From contig JAKLKF010000002.1 of the NCBI GenBank assembly GCA_023150805.1, positions 60,371 through 124,370 of the forward strand: a stretch of 64,000 bases of DNA, in the 5' to 3' direction. Source of the DNA: Myxococcota bacterium (GTDB lineage: Bacteria; Myxococcota_A; UBA796; UBA2385). A program made the position numbers and the translations under genes. Positions 1-8,355 of the stretch are shown piece by piece (position 1 is the stretch's first letter; every line of letters starts with the position of its first letter). The notes beneath the pieces are model-generated. The model was not told the origin of the DNA. It saw only the letters and a program-made list of their open reading frames with translations, and did not search any database.

Positions 1-841
1 TCATGTCGCCCTCCTCCATCCAGGTGAAGACCAGCGCCAGGGTCGAAGCCGGCGACAGGAAGATCCCCTCGCGCTCCACCCGCTGCATCTGCTCGATGCC
101 CTTGGCGCGGTGGTCGCCCATGTCCGGGATGGCGCGGCTGCTCATGGCGATGACGCTGCGCCAGTAGTTGAACATGCCGTCGCCCAGCCAGGCGTCGACG
201 AACTCGGGGGCGTGCTCCTGGGCCTTGGCCACCGACTTCATCGCCTCGATGCCGCGGTTGAGCGCCTTGAGGTAGTCGCCCCGCCGCATCGTGTGGATCG
301 AGTCGATGCCCAGCACGCCGGCCATCATGAAGTGCTCCCAGGGCTCGTTGCCGGGCTGGTAGAGCGCGGCTTCGAGCTGCATCCGGGCGCGCTTGGACGC
401 CAGCTCGTACTGGGTGACGTACTTGTAGTCGAAGTTCTCCAGCATCAAGGCCTGCCAGACCAGCACCTGCCCCACCGGCTCGGCGGCCGAGTCGGGGAAG
501 CGCACGCTGATGGCCGCGAAGGCGTTCCGCGCCTCGGTGTAGCGGCGGTGGTACAGGTGCTCGATCGCGACGACGCAGTCGTGCACGAACTCCTGGCTGG
601 TCTTGAGCACCCGCGCGCCGCGCACCACCCGCTCGGAGTACATGGCCCCCGCGCTGTCGTTGGACAGGGCGTAGCCCTCGACCACCTGGATCCGGCTGGT
701 GTCCAGGCCGCCGACCCGCTTGCCGGAGACGGTCTCCTCGGTCAACTCGTCCTTGTCGTCCTCGGCCCGGGCCGCCGGGGCGGCGAGGAGGGCAGCGACC
801 AGCAGGGTGGCCGGCCAGGCCCCACGGAGGCGTCGGGTCAT
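1..841 (-). CDS. Exported TPR-like repeat protein, 3' end outside window
   Basis: The frame starts at ATG 841 and is still open at base 1, so about 280 N-terminal residues are visible and the C-terminus is missing. The first ~25 residues form a Sec signal peptide (MTRR, a hydrophobic Leu/Ala core, cleavage after AARA). The mature part is helical with residues spaced as in tetratricopeptide repeats (YTEARNAFAAISVRFPDS; a later block around GDYLKALNRGIEAMKS). Its ATG overlaps the gshB stop as ATGA, so translation is probably coupled. No catalytic motif is visible. It is probably a periplasmic scaffold or repeat protein; function unknown. Confidence 0.75.
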   Translation of the reverse strand, partial: MTRRLRGAWPATLLVAALLAAPAARAEDDKDELTEETVSGKRVGGLDTSRIQVVEGYALSNDSAGAMYSERVVRGARVLKTSQEFVHDCVVAIEHLYHRRYTEARNAFAAISVRFPDSAAEPVGQVLVWQALMLENFDYKYVTQYELASKRARMQLEAALYQPGNEPWEHFMMAGVLGIDSIHTMRRGDYLKALNRGIEAMKSVAKAQEHAPEFVDAWLGDGMFNYWRSVIAMSSRAIPDMGDHRAKGIEQMQRVEREGIFLSPASTLALVFTWMEEGDM

Positions 842-1797
842 CCGGCCTCCCCGGTCCGGTGCAGCGCCAGGCGCTCGACCACCCGGTCGGTGACGACGCG
901 CTCGAGCTGCAGGCCCATCAGGCGGTTGATCTCCTGGATGCCGGTCGGGCTGGTCACGTTGATCTCGGTGAGGAAGTCGCCGATGACGTCGATGCCCACG
1001 AAGAGCAGGCCGCGCTGGCGCAGGACCGGGCCCAGCTCGGCGCAGATGCGCCGGTCCTGCGCGCTCAGCTCACAGGCCTGGACACGAGCGCCCGCGTGCA
1101 TGTTCCCGCGATGGTCGCCCTTCTGCGGCACGCGCAGGACCTGGCCCACCGGCTCGCCGTCGACCAGGATGATGCGCTTGTCGCCCTGGACGATCTCGGG
1201 GATGTAGTGCTGGAGGATCACGGCGGTGCGCCCCTCGCCGCTGAGCAGCTCCAGCATCGAGCGCAGGTTGCCGTCCTCGGGGTGGCTGACCAGCACGCCG
1301 CGCCCGCCGTTGCCGTCCCAGGGCTTGAGCACGACCTTGCCCGGCGCCGACCGCGCCCAGGCCAGCGCCCGCGGGATGTCGGCGGTCACCAGCGTCGGCG
1401 TGCACAGGTGCGGCCAGCGGAAGGTGGCCATCTTCTCGTTGAAGTCGCGCAGCGACGCGGGGCGGTTGAGCACCAGGGTCCGCGCCGGCGCCAGGTCGAG
1501 CAGGTAGGTGGCGAAGATGTACTCGATGTCGAAGGGAGGGTCCTTGCGCATCCAGACGACGTCGAAGTGCCCCAGGGGCAGGTCCTGCGCCTCCTCGGGG
1601 AAGAAGTGCGGCGCCTGGTCGCTGACCCGGATGCGCCGGCACGAGGCCCAGGCCTGGCCCTCCTGGGCGCGCAGCTCCGGCGGCGTGCAGGTCCAGACGG
1701 GCAGCTCCCGCCGGCACAGCTCGAGCATCAGCATGTAGGTGGAGTCGCCCGCGACGTGGATGCGATCGAGCGGGTCCATGACGAAGAGGGTCTTCAC
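838..1797 (-). CDS. gshB: Glutathione synthase (ATP-grasp)
   Basis: Glutathione synthase ligates gamma-glutamylcysteine to glycine using ATP in the cytosol. The 319-residue product matches the usual GshB length (E. coli 316). It begins MKTLFVMDPLDRI, like the GshB N-terminus. It has the ATP-grasp glycine loop LKPWDGNGGRG near residue 155 and the C-terminal Mg/substrate signature FLTEINVTSPTGIQEI. The GTG start at 1797 is chosen because a GGAGG lies 7 nt upstream and because longer versions of the frame read into low-complexity sequence. It is 68 nt downstream of mnmE and couples by ATGA to the next gene. A gshA partner is not in the window. Confidence 0.95.
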   Translation of the reverse strand: MKTLFVMDPLDRIHVAGDSTYMLMLELCRRELPVWTCTPPELRAQEGQAWASCRRIRVSDQAPHFFPEEAQDLPLGHFDVVWMRKDPPFDIEYIFATYLLDLAPARTLVLNRPASLRDFNEKMATFRWPHLCTPTLVTADIPRALAWARSAPGKVVLKPWDGNGGRGVLVSHPEDGNLRSMLELLSGEGRTAVILQHYIPEIVQGDKRIILVDGEPVGQVLRVPQKGDHRGNMHAGARVQACELSAQDRRICAELGPVLRQRGLLFVGIDVIGDFLTEINVTSPTGIQEINRLMGLQLERVVTDRVVERLALHRTGEAG

Positions 1798-1865
1798 GCC
1801 GACCTCCGAGGTGGCCGCGCCGGGCCACCGGAAACCTACCGCGGCCGGTCCCCGCCTGCGCGGGC

Positions 1866-3209
1866 TCACTTGCCGATGCAGAACCGGGCGAAGAGGCGAT
1901 CGAGCACCTCCTCGCGCACGTCCTGGCCCGACAGCTCGCCCAGCCGGCCCAGGGCGCGGGTCAGCTCCTCGGCGGCCACGGCGGGGCCCGCCAGGCCCAC
2001 GAGCGCGGCCTCGGCCTGCTCCAGGTGGTGGGCGACCGCGCGGAGCAGCTCGTGCTGGCGCTGGCTGACCACTGGCGCCACCTCTCCGTCGGCCAGCCCG
2101 CGCAGCACCTCCTGGCCCAGCCGCTGGCGCAGGGCGTCGATCCCCTGGCCGGAGACGGCGCTGACCCGGTGCGCGACCTCCTCGCCCCGCCAGGCCCGCG
2201 GCGCCGCGACCCGGTCGGCGTGGGTGGCCACCCACAGGCGCGGGCGGCCCTCGGTGCGGGCCAGCAGCCCGGCCTCGATGGCGTCCATCGGGCGGTGCCC
2301 CGGCACGACGACCACGACCAGGTCGACGTCCTCGGCCATCGCGCGGCCCATGGCGACACCGGCCTGCTCCAGCGGATCCTCGCTCTCGCGCTCGCCGGCG
2401 GTGTCCAGCAGCACCAGCTCCTGCCCGTCCACCAGCAGGGCGCGCTCGACCACGTCGCGGGTGGTCCCCGGCAGCGGGCTCACCAGCGCGCGCGCCTGCC
2501 CCAGCAGCGCGTTGAACAGGCTCGACTTGCCCGCGTTCACCGGCCCCACCAGCGCCACCCGCGCCCCCTCCAGGCGGACCCGTCCCGCGCGCCAGGTCCC
2601 CGCCAGCGCCGCCGCCGTGCCCGCCGCCTGGCGCAGGCCCGCCGCCAGCGCCGCGTCCTCGTCCCAGCCCAGGTCCTCGCCGGGGTGGTCCAGGCGCACC
2701 TCCACCTCGGCGGCCAGCGTCAGCAGGGCCTCCGCGAGGCCCGCGAGCACCGGACCCAGCTCGGTCGAGGCCCGGCGGGCCAGGGCCACCCCCGCCGGCG
2801 AAGGCGCCGCCACCAGCGCCGCCACCGCCTCGGCCTGGACCAGGTCGACCCGCCCGTGCTCGAGCGCGCGGCGGGTGAACTCGCCGCTCCGCGCCGGCCG
2901 GGCGCCCAGGCGGACGCAGGCGTCGAGGAGCTGCTCCACCAGGACCGGGTTGCCATGGCAGCCCAGCTCCACCAGGTCCTCGCCCGTGTGGCTGCGCGGC
3001 CCCGGCATCCACGTGACGAGCAGCTCGTCGATCAGCGCCCCGGCTTCGTCCACGGCCCGCCGCAGGCTGGCGCGCCGCGGCCGCCACGGCGGCCCCTCGG
3101 GGCACAGGCCCCGGGCCACCGCCAGCGCGTCCGGCCCGCTCAGGCGGAGCACCGCCACCGCGCCGCGGCCCCAGGGCGTGGCGCAGGCGACGATGGTGTC
3201 CTGCGACAG
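1866..3209 (-). CDS. mnmE: tRNA modification GTPase MnmE (probable CTG start)
   Basis: MnmE works with MnmG to make the cm5/cmnm5 modification of wobble U34 in tRNA. Seen: an N-terminal tetrahydrofolate-binding domain, a G domain with P-loop GPVNAGKSS near residue 225 and DTAGERES switch, and the diagnostic C-terminal CIGK. The conserved N-terminus (DTIVACATPWGRG, as in the family DTIVAxATPPGRG) lies upstream of the first ATG/GTG/TTG of this frame. Back to the jag stop the only start-like codon is CTG 3209, placed 7 nt after a GAGGAG. With CTG the protein is 447 residues (E. coli 454). A start at GTG 3158 would delete conserved residues. Confidence 0.93.
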   Translation of the reverse strand: MSQDTIVACATPWGRGAVAVLRLSGPDALAVARGLCPEGPPWRPRRASLRRAVDEAGALIDELLVTWMPGPRSHTGEDLVELGCHGNPVLVEQLLDACVRLGARPARSGEFTRRALEHGRVDLVQAEAVAALVAAPSPAGVALARRASTELGPVLAGLAEALLTLAAEVEVRLDHPGEDLGWDEDAALAAGLRQAAGTAAALAGTWRAGRVRLEGARVALVGPVNAGKSSLFNALLGQARALVSPLPGTTRDVVERALLVDGQELVLLDTAGERESEDPLEQAGVAMGRAMAEDVDLVVVVVPGHRPMDAIEAGLLARTEGRPRLWVATHADRVAAPRAWRGEEVAHRVSAVSGQGIDALRQRLGQEVLRGLADGEVAPVVSQRQHELLRAVAHHLEQAEAALVGLAGPAVAAEELTRALGRLGELSGQDVREEVLDRLFARFCIGK

Positions 3210-3213
3210 GGGG

Positions 3214-4053
3214 CTACTCCTCGCCGACGACGTCCCGGTCCAGGACGTAGACCTCGATGTGCTTCTCGCCGTCCTGCTCGACCGACTCGCTGCTGATGCC
3301 GTCGATCTCCTTGACCGCCAGGTGCACGACCCGCCGCTCGAAGCTGTTCAGGCGCTTGCGGATGATCTCCCGCTCGCCCGTGGCCTTGACGTTCAGCGCC
3401 ACCTTGCGGGCCAGCCGCTTGAGCGCGTCGACGTCCGCCTCGCTGCGCTCCCCCCCGCCGTCCCGGTCGCGCCGGTCGCGCCGGTCGCCGCGATCCCGCC
3501 GGTCGCCGCGGTCCCGCCGCTCGCCGCGATCCCCGCGGTCGCGCCGCTCCCCGCGCTCGCCCCGGTCGCCCCGGTCGCCGCGCTCGCCGCGGTCGTCGCG
3601 GTCGCGGTCGCGGTCTCCGCCGGTCACGTCCAGGTGGTAGGTCCAGTCGGGGAAGCGGCGGCCGACGCTCTCGGCCAGCAGGTGGCGGATCGCCTTGAGC
3701 GTGAAGCCCTGCTTGCCGACCAGGAAGCGGGCCTTCTCGCTGTCGATGCGCAGGTCGGCGTGCCGGTTCTCGCGGATGCGCACGGCCACGGTCGCCTCGA
3801 TGCCCATCTTGGAGACCAGCTCGGCCAGCCAGGCCCGGGCCGCCTCGCCACCCTCGACCTCGGTCAGGTCGCGGGTCCAGGCCTCGATCTTGACGGTGTC
3901 CACGCCGGTGGCGCCGCCGAAGGCGTTGCGGAAGTGCGAGAGGTCCAGCTTGTGCTGCACCTGGGCCACGTCGACCCCGAGCTGGGTGGCGGCGAGGCGC
4001 AGCGCCTCGTTCAGGGTGCGTCCCTCGGTGGTGACGGTCGGGCGGTCGGACAT
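3214..4053 (-). CDS. jag: Jag/KhpB-type RNA-binding protein (Jag_N, KH, R3H) with charged linker
   Basis: This 279-residue protein follows yidC as in most bacteria. Domains in order: Jag_N (about residues 5-50, EGRTLNEALRLAATQLGV), a KH domain (about 85-145, with the KQGFTLKA loop), then R3H near the C-terminus with the RVVHLAV pattern. Between KH and R3H (about 147-200) is an extreme Arg/Asp/Gly linker of RD, RG and DRGER repeats, absent from typical Jag proteins. It probably binds RNA, which is inferred from the fold. It sits 10 nt after yidC and 4 nt before mnmE. Confidence 0.93.
   Translation of the reverse strand: MSDRPTVTTEGRTLNEALRLAATQLGVDVAQVQHKLDLSHFRNAFGGATGVDTVKIEAWTRDLTEVEGGEAARAWLAELVSKMGIEATVAVRIRENRHADLRIDSEKARFLVGKQGFTLKAIRHLLAESVGRRFPDWTYHLDVTGGDRDRDRDDRGERGDRGDRGERGERRDRGDRGERRDRGDRRDRGDRRDRRDRDGGGERSEADVDALKRLARKVALNVKATGEREIIRKRLNSFERRVVHLAVKEIDGISSESVEQDGEKHIEVYVLDRDVVGEE
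3217..3222 (-). promoter_or_regulatory. Shine-Dalgarno GAGGAG deciding the mnmE CTG start
   Basis: GAGGAG (minus strand) lies inside the last two codons of jag (GAG GAG TAG) and is 7 nt upstream of CTG 3209. No ATG, GTG or TTG occurs in the mnmE frame between this site and the conserved N-terminal block, so this site is the main argument for initiation at CTG. Confidence 0.6.
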
Positions 4054-4063
4054 GGCATCTCCC

Positions 4064-5719
4064 TCAGGTGGTGGCAGGCCGCTGTAGCGAAGCGGCGTCG
4101 AAGGTCCGGTTGATGAGCCACTGCTGGAACACGGTCAGCAGGATGTTCACGCAGAAGTAGAGCACCAGCCCCGAGGGGAAGGTGAACATCATGAAGGCGA
4201 AGACCAGCGGGAGCAGCTTCATCATCTTCTGCTGCGCGGGGTCCAGGCCGGTCATGGGGGTCAGGTGCTGCTGCCAGACGATGAGGATGGCGTAGAGCAC
4301 CGGCAGCACGCCGTAGGGGTCGGCCGCGGTCAGGTCCTTCAGGTACAGGAAGCTGCTGTCGAAGAGCTCGACGCTGTTGAGCATCACGCCGTAGAGCGCG
4401 AACCAGACGGGCATCTGCACCAGGGTCGGCAGGCAGCCGCCCATCGGGTTGACCCCGTGCTCCTGGAACAGCTTCATCGTCTCGACCGACTGCAGCTCCT
4501 TGTTGTCCTTGTACTTCTCCTGGACCTCCTTCATCAGCGGCTGCAGCGCCTGCATCTTCTTGCCGCTGACGAAGGCGCGCTGGGTCAGGGGGTAGAAGAC
4601 GGCCTTGACCAGCAGGGTCAGGGCCATGATCGCCAGGCCCCAGTTGACCACGCCCTTCTGCGCCACCTTGAGCAGGAAGAGCAGCATCCGGGAGAAGAAG
4701 CCGAAGAAGCCGAACTCGACGGCCTCGTCCAGCTCGTGGCCCAGCCGCTGCAGCAGGTCGAGGTCCTTGGGGCCCATGTAGGCCAGGAAGCGGTAGGTGC
4801 GGCTGGCGCCGGCGTCCAGCGCCTGCCCGTCCACCACGAAGGCGCCGCTGCGGCCGTCGGGCAGGGTGTCGAAGACCGCGGCGCCGTTGAGCGGCTCCTC
4901 CAGGGCCAGGCTGGCCATGAAGTAGCGGTCGCCGACGCCCACCCAGCTCACCGGCCCCTCCAGGCGCTCGGTCTCCTGGCCCGCGAGATCCTCGAGATCC
5001 AGCAGGTGCTCGATGTCGCCGTCGACGACGGCCTGGGGCCGCGAGACGTTGTCGAAGCGCCCCGCGCCCGCGACCATCTGGTCGATCACGCCCACCCACA
5101 GGCGGTCGACGGCGGCGCCGGAGCGGTTGTCGAACTCCACCTCGACCTGCAGCGTGTGGGGGTCCTCGCCCGGCTGGTAGCGCTTGGTGATCACCAGCCC
5201 CGACGCGAGGGTTCGCCGGGCCGTCCAGCCCTGGCCGCTGGCCTCGACCAGGTAGCCCCGGTCCTCGCCCAGCGCGCCCACGCCGGCCACGCCCAGCGCG
5301 CCGTCGGCGGTCAGCAGCCGGTAGGGCTCGTCGCCGCCGGCGTAGGGCTGCCAGCCTCCGACCGGGCCGCCCGTCACCTTGGCCAGGGCCCAGGTCCACA
5401 CGGGCGAGACGACCGGCGAGGTCGTGTAGTCCTTCAGCGTCAGGTCCGAGATCCCGCCGGCGTCGGAGGTCAGCAACCCCCGCCAGGTGTCCGAGGCCAC
5501 CGCCTCCTGGCGCGCGGGCACCGTGACGAGCGGCTCCGCGGAGGCCACCGGGGCCGGGCTGGCGGGCGTCGCCGGGGCCGTCGCCGGCGCCTCGGCCACG
5601 GGCGCCTCGGCGGGCACCACCGGCGGGGGCGGCGGCGAGATGAAGGCCACCCACACGTAGTAGACGACCATGATGAGGGCGATCGCCAGCAGGACCCGGC
5701 GGTCGTTGTCACTGCCCAT
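4064..5719 (-). CDS. yidC: Membrane protein insertase YidC
   Basis: YidC inserts and folds inner-membrane proteins, alone or with SecYEG. The 551 residues show the gram-negative architecture. There is one N-terminal membrane helix (about 9-27, [18 protein letters not shown]), a Pro/Ala-rich linker (about 28-70) and a large periplasmic domain. The C-terminal insertase domain begins around residue 325, with an amphipathic region and about five helices. Landmarks are [16 protein letters not shown] and [13 protein letters not shown] 5719 is preferred over ATG 5728 because GAGG lies 8 nt upstream of it. It overlaps the yidD end by 11 nt. Confidence 0.95.
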   Translation of the reverse strand: MGSDNDRRVLLAIALIMVVYYVWVAFISPPPPPVVPAEAPVAEAPATAPATPASPAPVASAEPLVTVPARQEAVASDTWRGLLTSDAGGISDLTLKDYTTSPVVSPVWTWALAKVTGGPVGGWQPYAGGDEPYRLLTADGALGVAGVGALGEDRGYLVEASGQGWTARRTLASGLVITKRYQPGEDPHTLQVEVEFDNRSGAAVDRLWVGVIDQMVAGAGRFDNVSRPQAVVDGDIEHLLDLEDLAGQETERLEGPVSWVGVGDRYFMASLALEEPLNGAAVFDTLPDGRSGAFVVDGQALDAGASRTYRFLAYMGPKDLDLLQRLGHELDEAVEFGFFGFFSRMLLFLLKVAQKGVVNWGLAIMALTLLVKAVFYPLTQRAFVSGKKMQALQPLMKEVQEKYKDNKELQSVETMKLFQEHGVNPMGGCLPTLVQMPVWFALYGVMLNSVELFDSSFLYLKDLTAADPYGVLPVLYAILIVWQQHLTPMTGLDPAQQKMMKLLPLVFAFMMFTFPSGLVLYFCVNILLTVFQQWLINRTFDAASLQRPATT

Positions 5720-6026
5720 GGGGGCCATCCTCGAGGTGCGCGGGGGCCGCAGTCGTAGTCGCCGGCGGCCCGTCGACCAGCAGGGCGCCCTCTCGCGGCG
5801 GCACCGGGTCGTGTCCACCCGGGTGGAAGGGATGGCAGCGCATCAGGCGCCAGGACGCGAGCATGGAGCCGCGCACCAGGCCGTGGACGCGCAGCGCCTC
5901 GACCGCGTACTGGCTGCAGGTCGGGGTGAAGCGGCACATCGGCGGCGTCAAGGGCGAGATCAGCCGCTGGTAGCCGCGGATGGTCCAGATCAGCGGGTCG
6001 GTCACGCGCATCGTCGCGCCGCTCAC
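5709..6026 (-). CDS. yidD: Membrane protein insertion efficiency factor YidD
   Basis: This short protein (105 residues) contains the YidD signature: [11 protein letters not shown], then [15 protein letters not shown] and [17 protein letters not shown]. YidD lies at the inner membrane and helps YidC/Sec-dependent insertion. GTG 6026 forms a GTGA overlap with the rnpA stop; ATG 6011, five codons on, is the alternative. The tail after the HPGG block is about 25 residues longer than in E. coli and runs into the yidC start. Confidence 0.93.
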   Translation of the reverse strand: MSGATMRVTDPLIWTIRGYQRLISPLTPPMCRFTPTCSQYAVEALRVHGLVRGSMLASWRLMRCHPFHPGGHDPVPPREGALLVDGPPATTTAAPAHLEDGPHGQ

Positions 6027-6370
6027 CGGACCCGCCGGAAGGCGCGGCCCACCTGCGTGCGCAGCGCGTCCGCGCCCGCGGTCGCCGCCGAGGCCCGCGC
6101 GATGAGCACCACGTCGCAGCCCGCCCGGAGCGCGCCCACCTCGTGGCGGACGGCCTCCCGGAGCCAGCGCTTGACGCGGTTGCGGACCACGGCACCTCCC
6201 ACCTTGCGGCTGACCGTCAGGCCCACGCGGCGGCCCCCGCCCTCGGCAGGCAGGTAGAGCAGCACCAGGTCGGCCTCTCCGACCCGTCGACCTTCCCCCT
6301 GCACACGCCGGAAGTCGGCGGAGGCCCGCAGGCGCAGGGTGCGAGGGAAGCGCGGGCCGGTCGGCGTCAG
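6023..6370 (-). CDS. rnpA: Ribonuclease P protein component (probable CTG start)
   Basis: RnpA is the protein cofactor of RNase P, which trims tRNA 5' ends. The core [23 protein letters not shown] is the family RNR signature. The conserved N-terminal stretch [17 protein letters not shown] lies upstream of the first GTG (6304). The only start-like codon before it is CTG 6370, which overlaps the rpmH stop as CTGA, the same geometry as the GTGA and ATGA joints elsewhere in this operon. With that start it is 115 residues, a normal length. The product is certain; the start is an inference. Confidence 0.9.
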   Translation of the reverse strand: MTPTGPRFPRTLRLRASADFRRVQGEGRRVGEADLVLLYLPAEGGGRRVGLTVSRKVGGAVVRNRVKRWLREAVRHEVGALRAGCDVVLIARASAATAGADALRTQVGRAFRRVR

Positions 6371-6522
6371 GTCGCCTTCGTGCGGACGGTGGGCGCCAGC
6401 CGCTTGCGGCCCTTGGCCCGGCGGCGGGACAGCACGGTGCGGCCGCCGGCGGTCTTCATGCGGGCACGGAAGCCGTGGGTCCGCTTCCGGCTGATGTTGC
6501 TGGGCTGGAAGGTGCGCTTCAT
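6367..6522 (-). CDS. rpmH: 50S ribosomal protein L34
   Basis: This is a 51-residue, strongly basic protein that begins [19 protein letters not shown], the L34 signature, and ends in an Arg/Lys-rich tail. It is the first gene of the minus-strand operon facing away from dnaA. ATG 6522 has GAGGAG 8 nt upstream. Its TGA overlaps the inferred rnpA start. Confidence 0.97.
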   Translation of the reverse strand: MKRTFQPSNISRKRTHGFRARMKTAGGRTVLSRRRAKGRKRLAPTVRTKAT

Positions 6523-7005
6523 GACAGGTTCTCCTCGGACGGGGCCGGGGCGGCAGGGGGCGGGGCGGAGCCGCCGGGCTCGATGGCCCGCGGGCCAGAG
6601 ACGCCGCAGCGGGCCACGGGAGCCGCTGCCAGGCCGACCGGCAGGCGGCGCCTCGTAGTCCGTCGCGCGCGACGGGTCAAGGCAGCCAGCCGCCCTCTCG
6701 CGCGATGTCCACAGGTTGTCCACCGAGATCGCAGTCGAGGAGCCCACTTCCGGGCCCGTTCGGCCCGTTCGGCCCCCCGCCCCCCGACTGGGCCACAAGT
6801 TTTCAATATTCGCGAATGATCAAGGTTGCAAGCTGATTCACGTTCGGATGTTCCACGGCGCTGCTGGCACTTGCACGGCCGCCGGGTCCTTGTGGTCCCG
6901 GGGGGGCGGCTGTTACCCTCGCGGGGTCACCGAGGCGGCTCGGAGACGTCGGGGAATCGTCACTCTCGAAGGACCGAACCCTCGTTCGGTGGGAGAGGTG
7001 TGCGC
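6523..7005. promoter_or_regulatory. rpmH-dnaA divergent control region with AT-rich island
   Basis: This 483-base stretch has no convincing gene. It holds two DnaA-box-like sites, ATGTCCACA (6705-6713) and TTGTCCACC (6716-6724). It also holds the most AT-rich island near the origin (about 6797-6852), containing the perfect 10-bp palindrome ATTCGCGAAT (6808-6817). On the minus strand a weak -35/-10 pair, TTGCAA (6826-6831) and TATTGA (6803-6808) with 17 nt between, could serve rpmH. Both promoters and any unwinding role are inference. Confidence 0.5.
6890..6919 (+). promoter_or_regulatory. Candidate dnaA promoter
   Basis: TTGTGG (6890-6895), an 18-nt spacer and TACCCT (6914-6919) resemble a GC-rich sigma-70 promoter 86 nt before the dnaA start. 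Only the match to consensus supports it. Confidence 0.3.
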
Positions 7006-8355
7006 GTGCAGGACGTGTGGTCGGCAGTCCAGGGATCCCTCCGGGAGCGCCTCGGCCCGCAGAACTACGAGATCTGGATCGAGCCGATCCAGATGCTGCC
7101 CACGTCCGGCGACGCCGTGCGCCTGCGCGTCCCCAACCGCTACTACCGGGACTGGGTCCGCGAGAACTTCGGCAAGGCCATCACCGAGGAGCTGCACCGC
7201 TACCTGCAGGCCCGCGTGCCCGTCGAGTTCCAGGTGGCCGACACCGGCACCGAGGACGCCGTCGACGGCGCCGAGCCGACCGAGGAGCTGGAGCCCATCC
7301 GCCCCACCGCCGGCCGCGGGCTGCCCACCATCCCCGGGGTCTCGGCCGACAAGACCTTCCGCAACTTCGTGGTCGGCGCCTGCAACCAGTTCGCCCACGC
7401 CGCCGCGCAGGCCGCGGCCGAGGCCCCCGGCGAGCAGCAGTACAACCCCCTCTTCATCTACGGGGGCACGGGCCTGGGCAAGACCCACCTGATGCACGCC
7501 ATCGGCAACGCCATGCGCGAGCGGGACGACCAGGTCAACGTCGTCTACGTGACGGCCGAGCAGTTCACCAACGAGCTGATCGACGCCCTGCGCTACCGGC
7601 GCATGCCCGACTTCCGGGACCGCTTCCGCAAGTTCCCGGACATCCTGCTCATCGACGACGTGCAGTTCCTCAGCGGCAAGGACCGCACCCAGGAGGAGCT
7701 GTTCCACACCTTCGAGGACCTCTACAAGCGCGGCAAGCAGATCGTCTTCACCGCCGACGTGCTGCCCCGCGAGATCGAGATGCTCGAGCCGCGCCTGCGC
7801 ACCCGCTGCGAGAGCGGGATGCTGGCCGACACCCAGCCGCCCGACATGGAGACCATGGTCGCCATCCTGCGGCAGAAGTCCGAGGACATGGAGCTGCAGC
7901 TCAGCCCGGAGCTGGGCCAGTGGATCGCCGGCCGCCTGCGCGGCAACGTGCGCGAGCTCGAAGGCGTGCTCAACCGCCTGAAGGCCGCGATCCGCCTGCA
8001 CAAGGTCGAGCCCAGCCTGGAGGTCGCCCGCCAGCACCTGGCCGGCATCCTGCCCGAGGCCCCCACCGCGCTCAACGCCGACGAGATCATCCAGACGGTG
8101 TCGAGCTTCTACGGCCTGAAGGTCGGCGACGTGAAGGGCACGCGGCGGCTGAAGCAGGTCGTGCGCCCCCGCCACGTCGCGATGTACCTGGTGCGCACCC
8201 ACACCGAGCTGTCCTTCCCCGACATCGGCCGGGTCTTCGGCGGGCGCGACCACGCCACGGTCCAGCACGCCTGCAAGAAGATCCGCGCCCTGCTCGGCAA
8301 GGACGCCGACCTGCGGAACACCGTCGAGACCATCGAGCGCATGCTGGTCCGATAG
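7006..8355 (+). CDS. dnaA: Chromosomal replication initiator DnaA
   Basis: DnaA is the AAA+ initiator that binds DnaA boxes and opens oriC. The 449 residues show an N-terminal helicase-loading domain (QNYEIWIEPIQ), a short linker and AAA+ domain III. Domain III has Walker A YGGTGLGKTHLMHAIG and Walker B ILLIDDVQFLSGK. The domain IV DnaA-box helix-turn-helix ends with GRDHATVQHACKKI. GTG 7006 is chosen because GGAGAGG lies 7 nt upstream and the following residues match family N-termini. The frame is open further upstream but carries no DnaA-like sequence there. Origin-like DNA lies on both sides. Confidence 0.97.
   Translation: MQDVWSAVQGSLRERLGPQNYEIWIEPIQMLPTSGDAVRLRVPNRYYRDWVRENFGKAITEELHRYLQARVPVEFQVADTGTEDAVDGAEPTEELEPIRPTAGRGLPTIPGVSADKTFRNFVVGACNQFAHAAAQAAAEAPGEQQYNPLFIYGGTGLGKTHLMHAIGNAMRERDDQVNVVYVTAEQFTNELIDALRYRRMPDFRDRFRKFPDILLIDDVQFLSGKDRTQEELFHTFEDLYKRGKQIVFTADVLPREIEMLEPRLRTRCESGMLADTQPPDMETMVAILRQKSEDMELQLSPELGQWIAGRLRGNVRELEGVLNRLKAAIRLHKVEPSLEVARQHLAGILPEAPTALNADEIIQTVSSFYGLKVGDVKGTRRLKQVVRPRHVAMYLVRTHTELSFPDIGRVFGGRDHATVQHACKKIRALLGKDADLRNTVETIERMLVR

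Noticed and set aside
859..4113. Plus-strand frame of 1084 codons across gshB, mnmE and jag
   Set aside because: It is antisense to three well-supported genes and shows only Arg/Ser/Pro-rich noise.
6849..6857. TGTTCCACG, half of a parS site
   Set aside because: The second half (GTGGAACA) is missing; a similar half site at 36784 also fails. No parA or parB is in the window.
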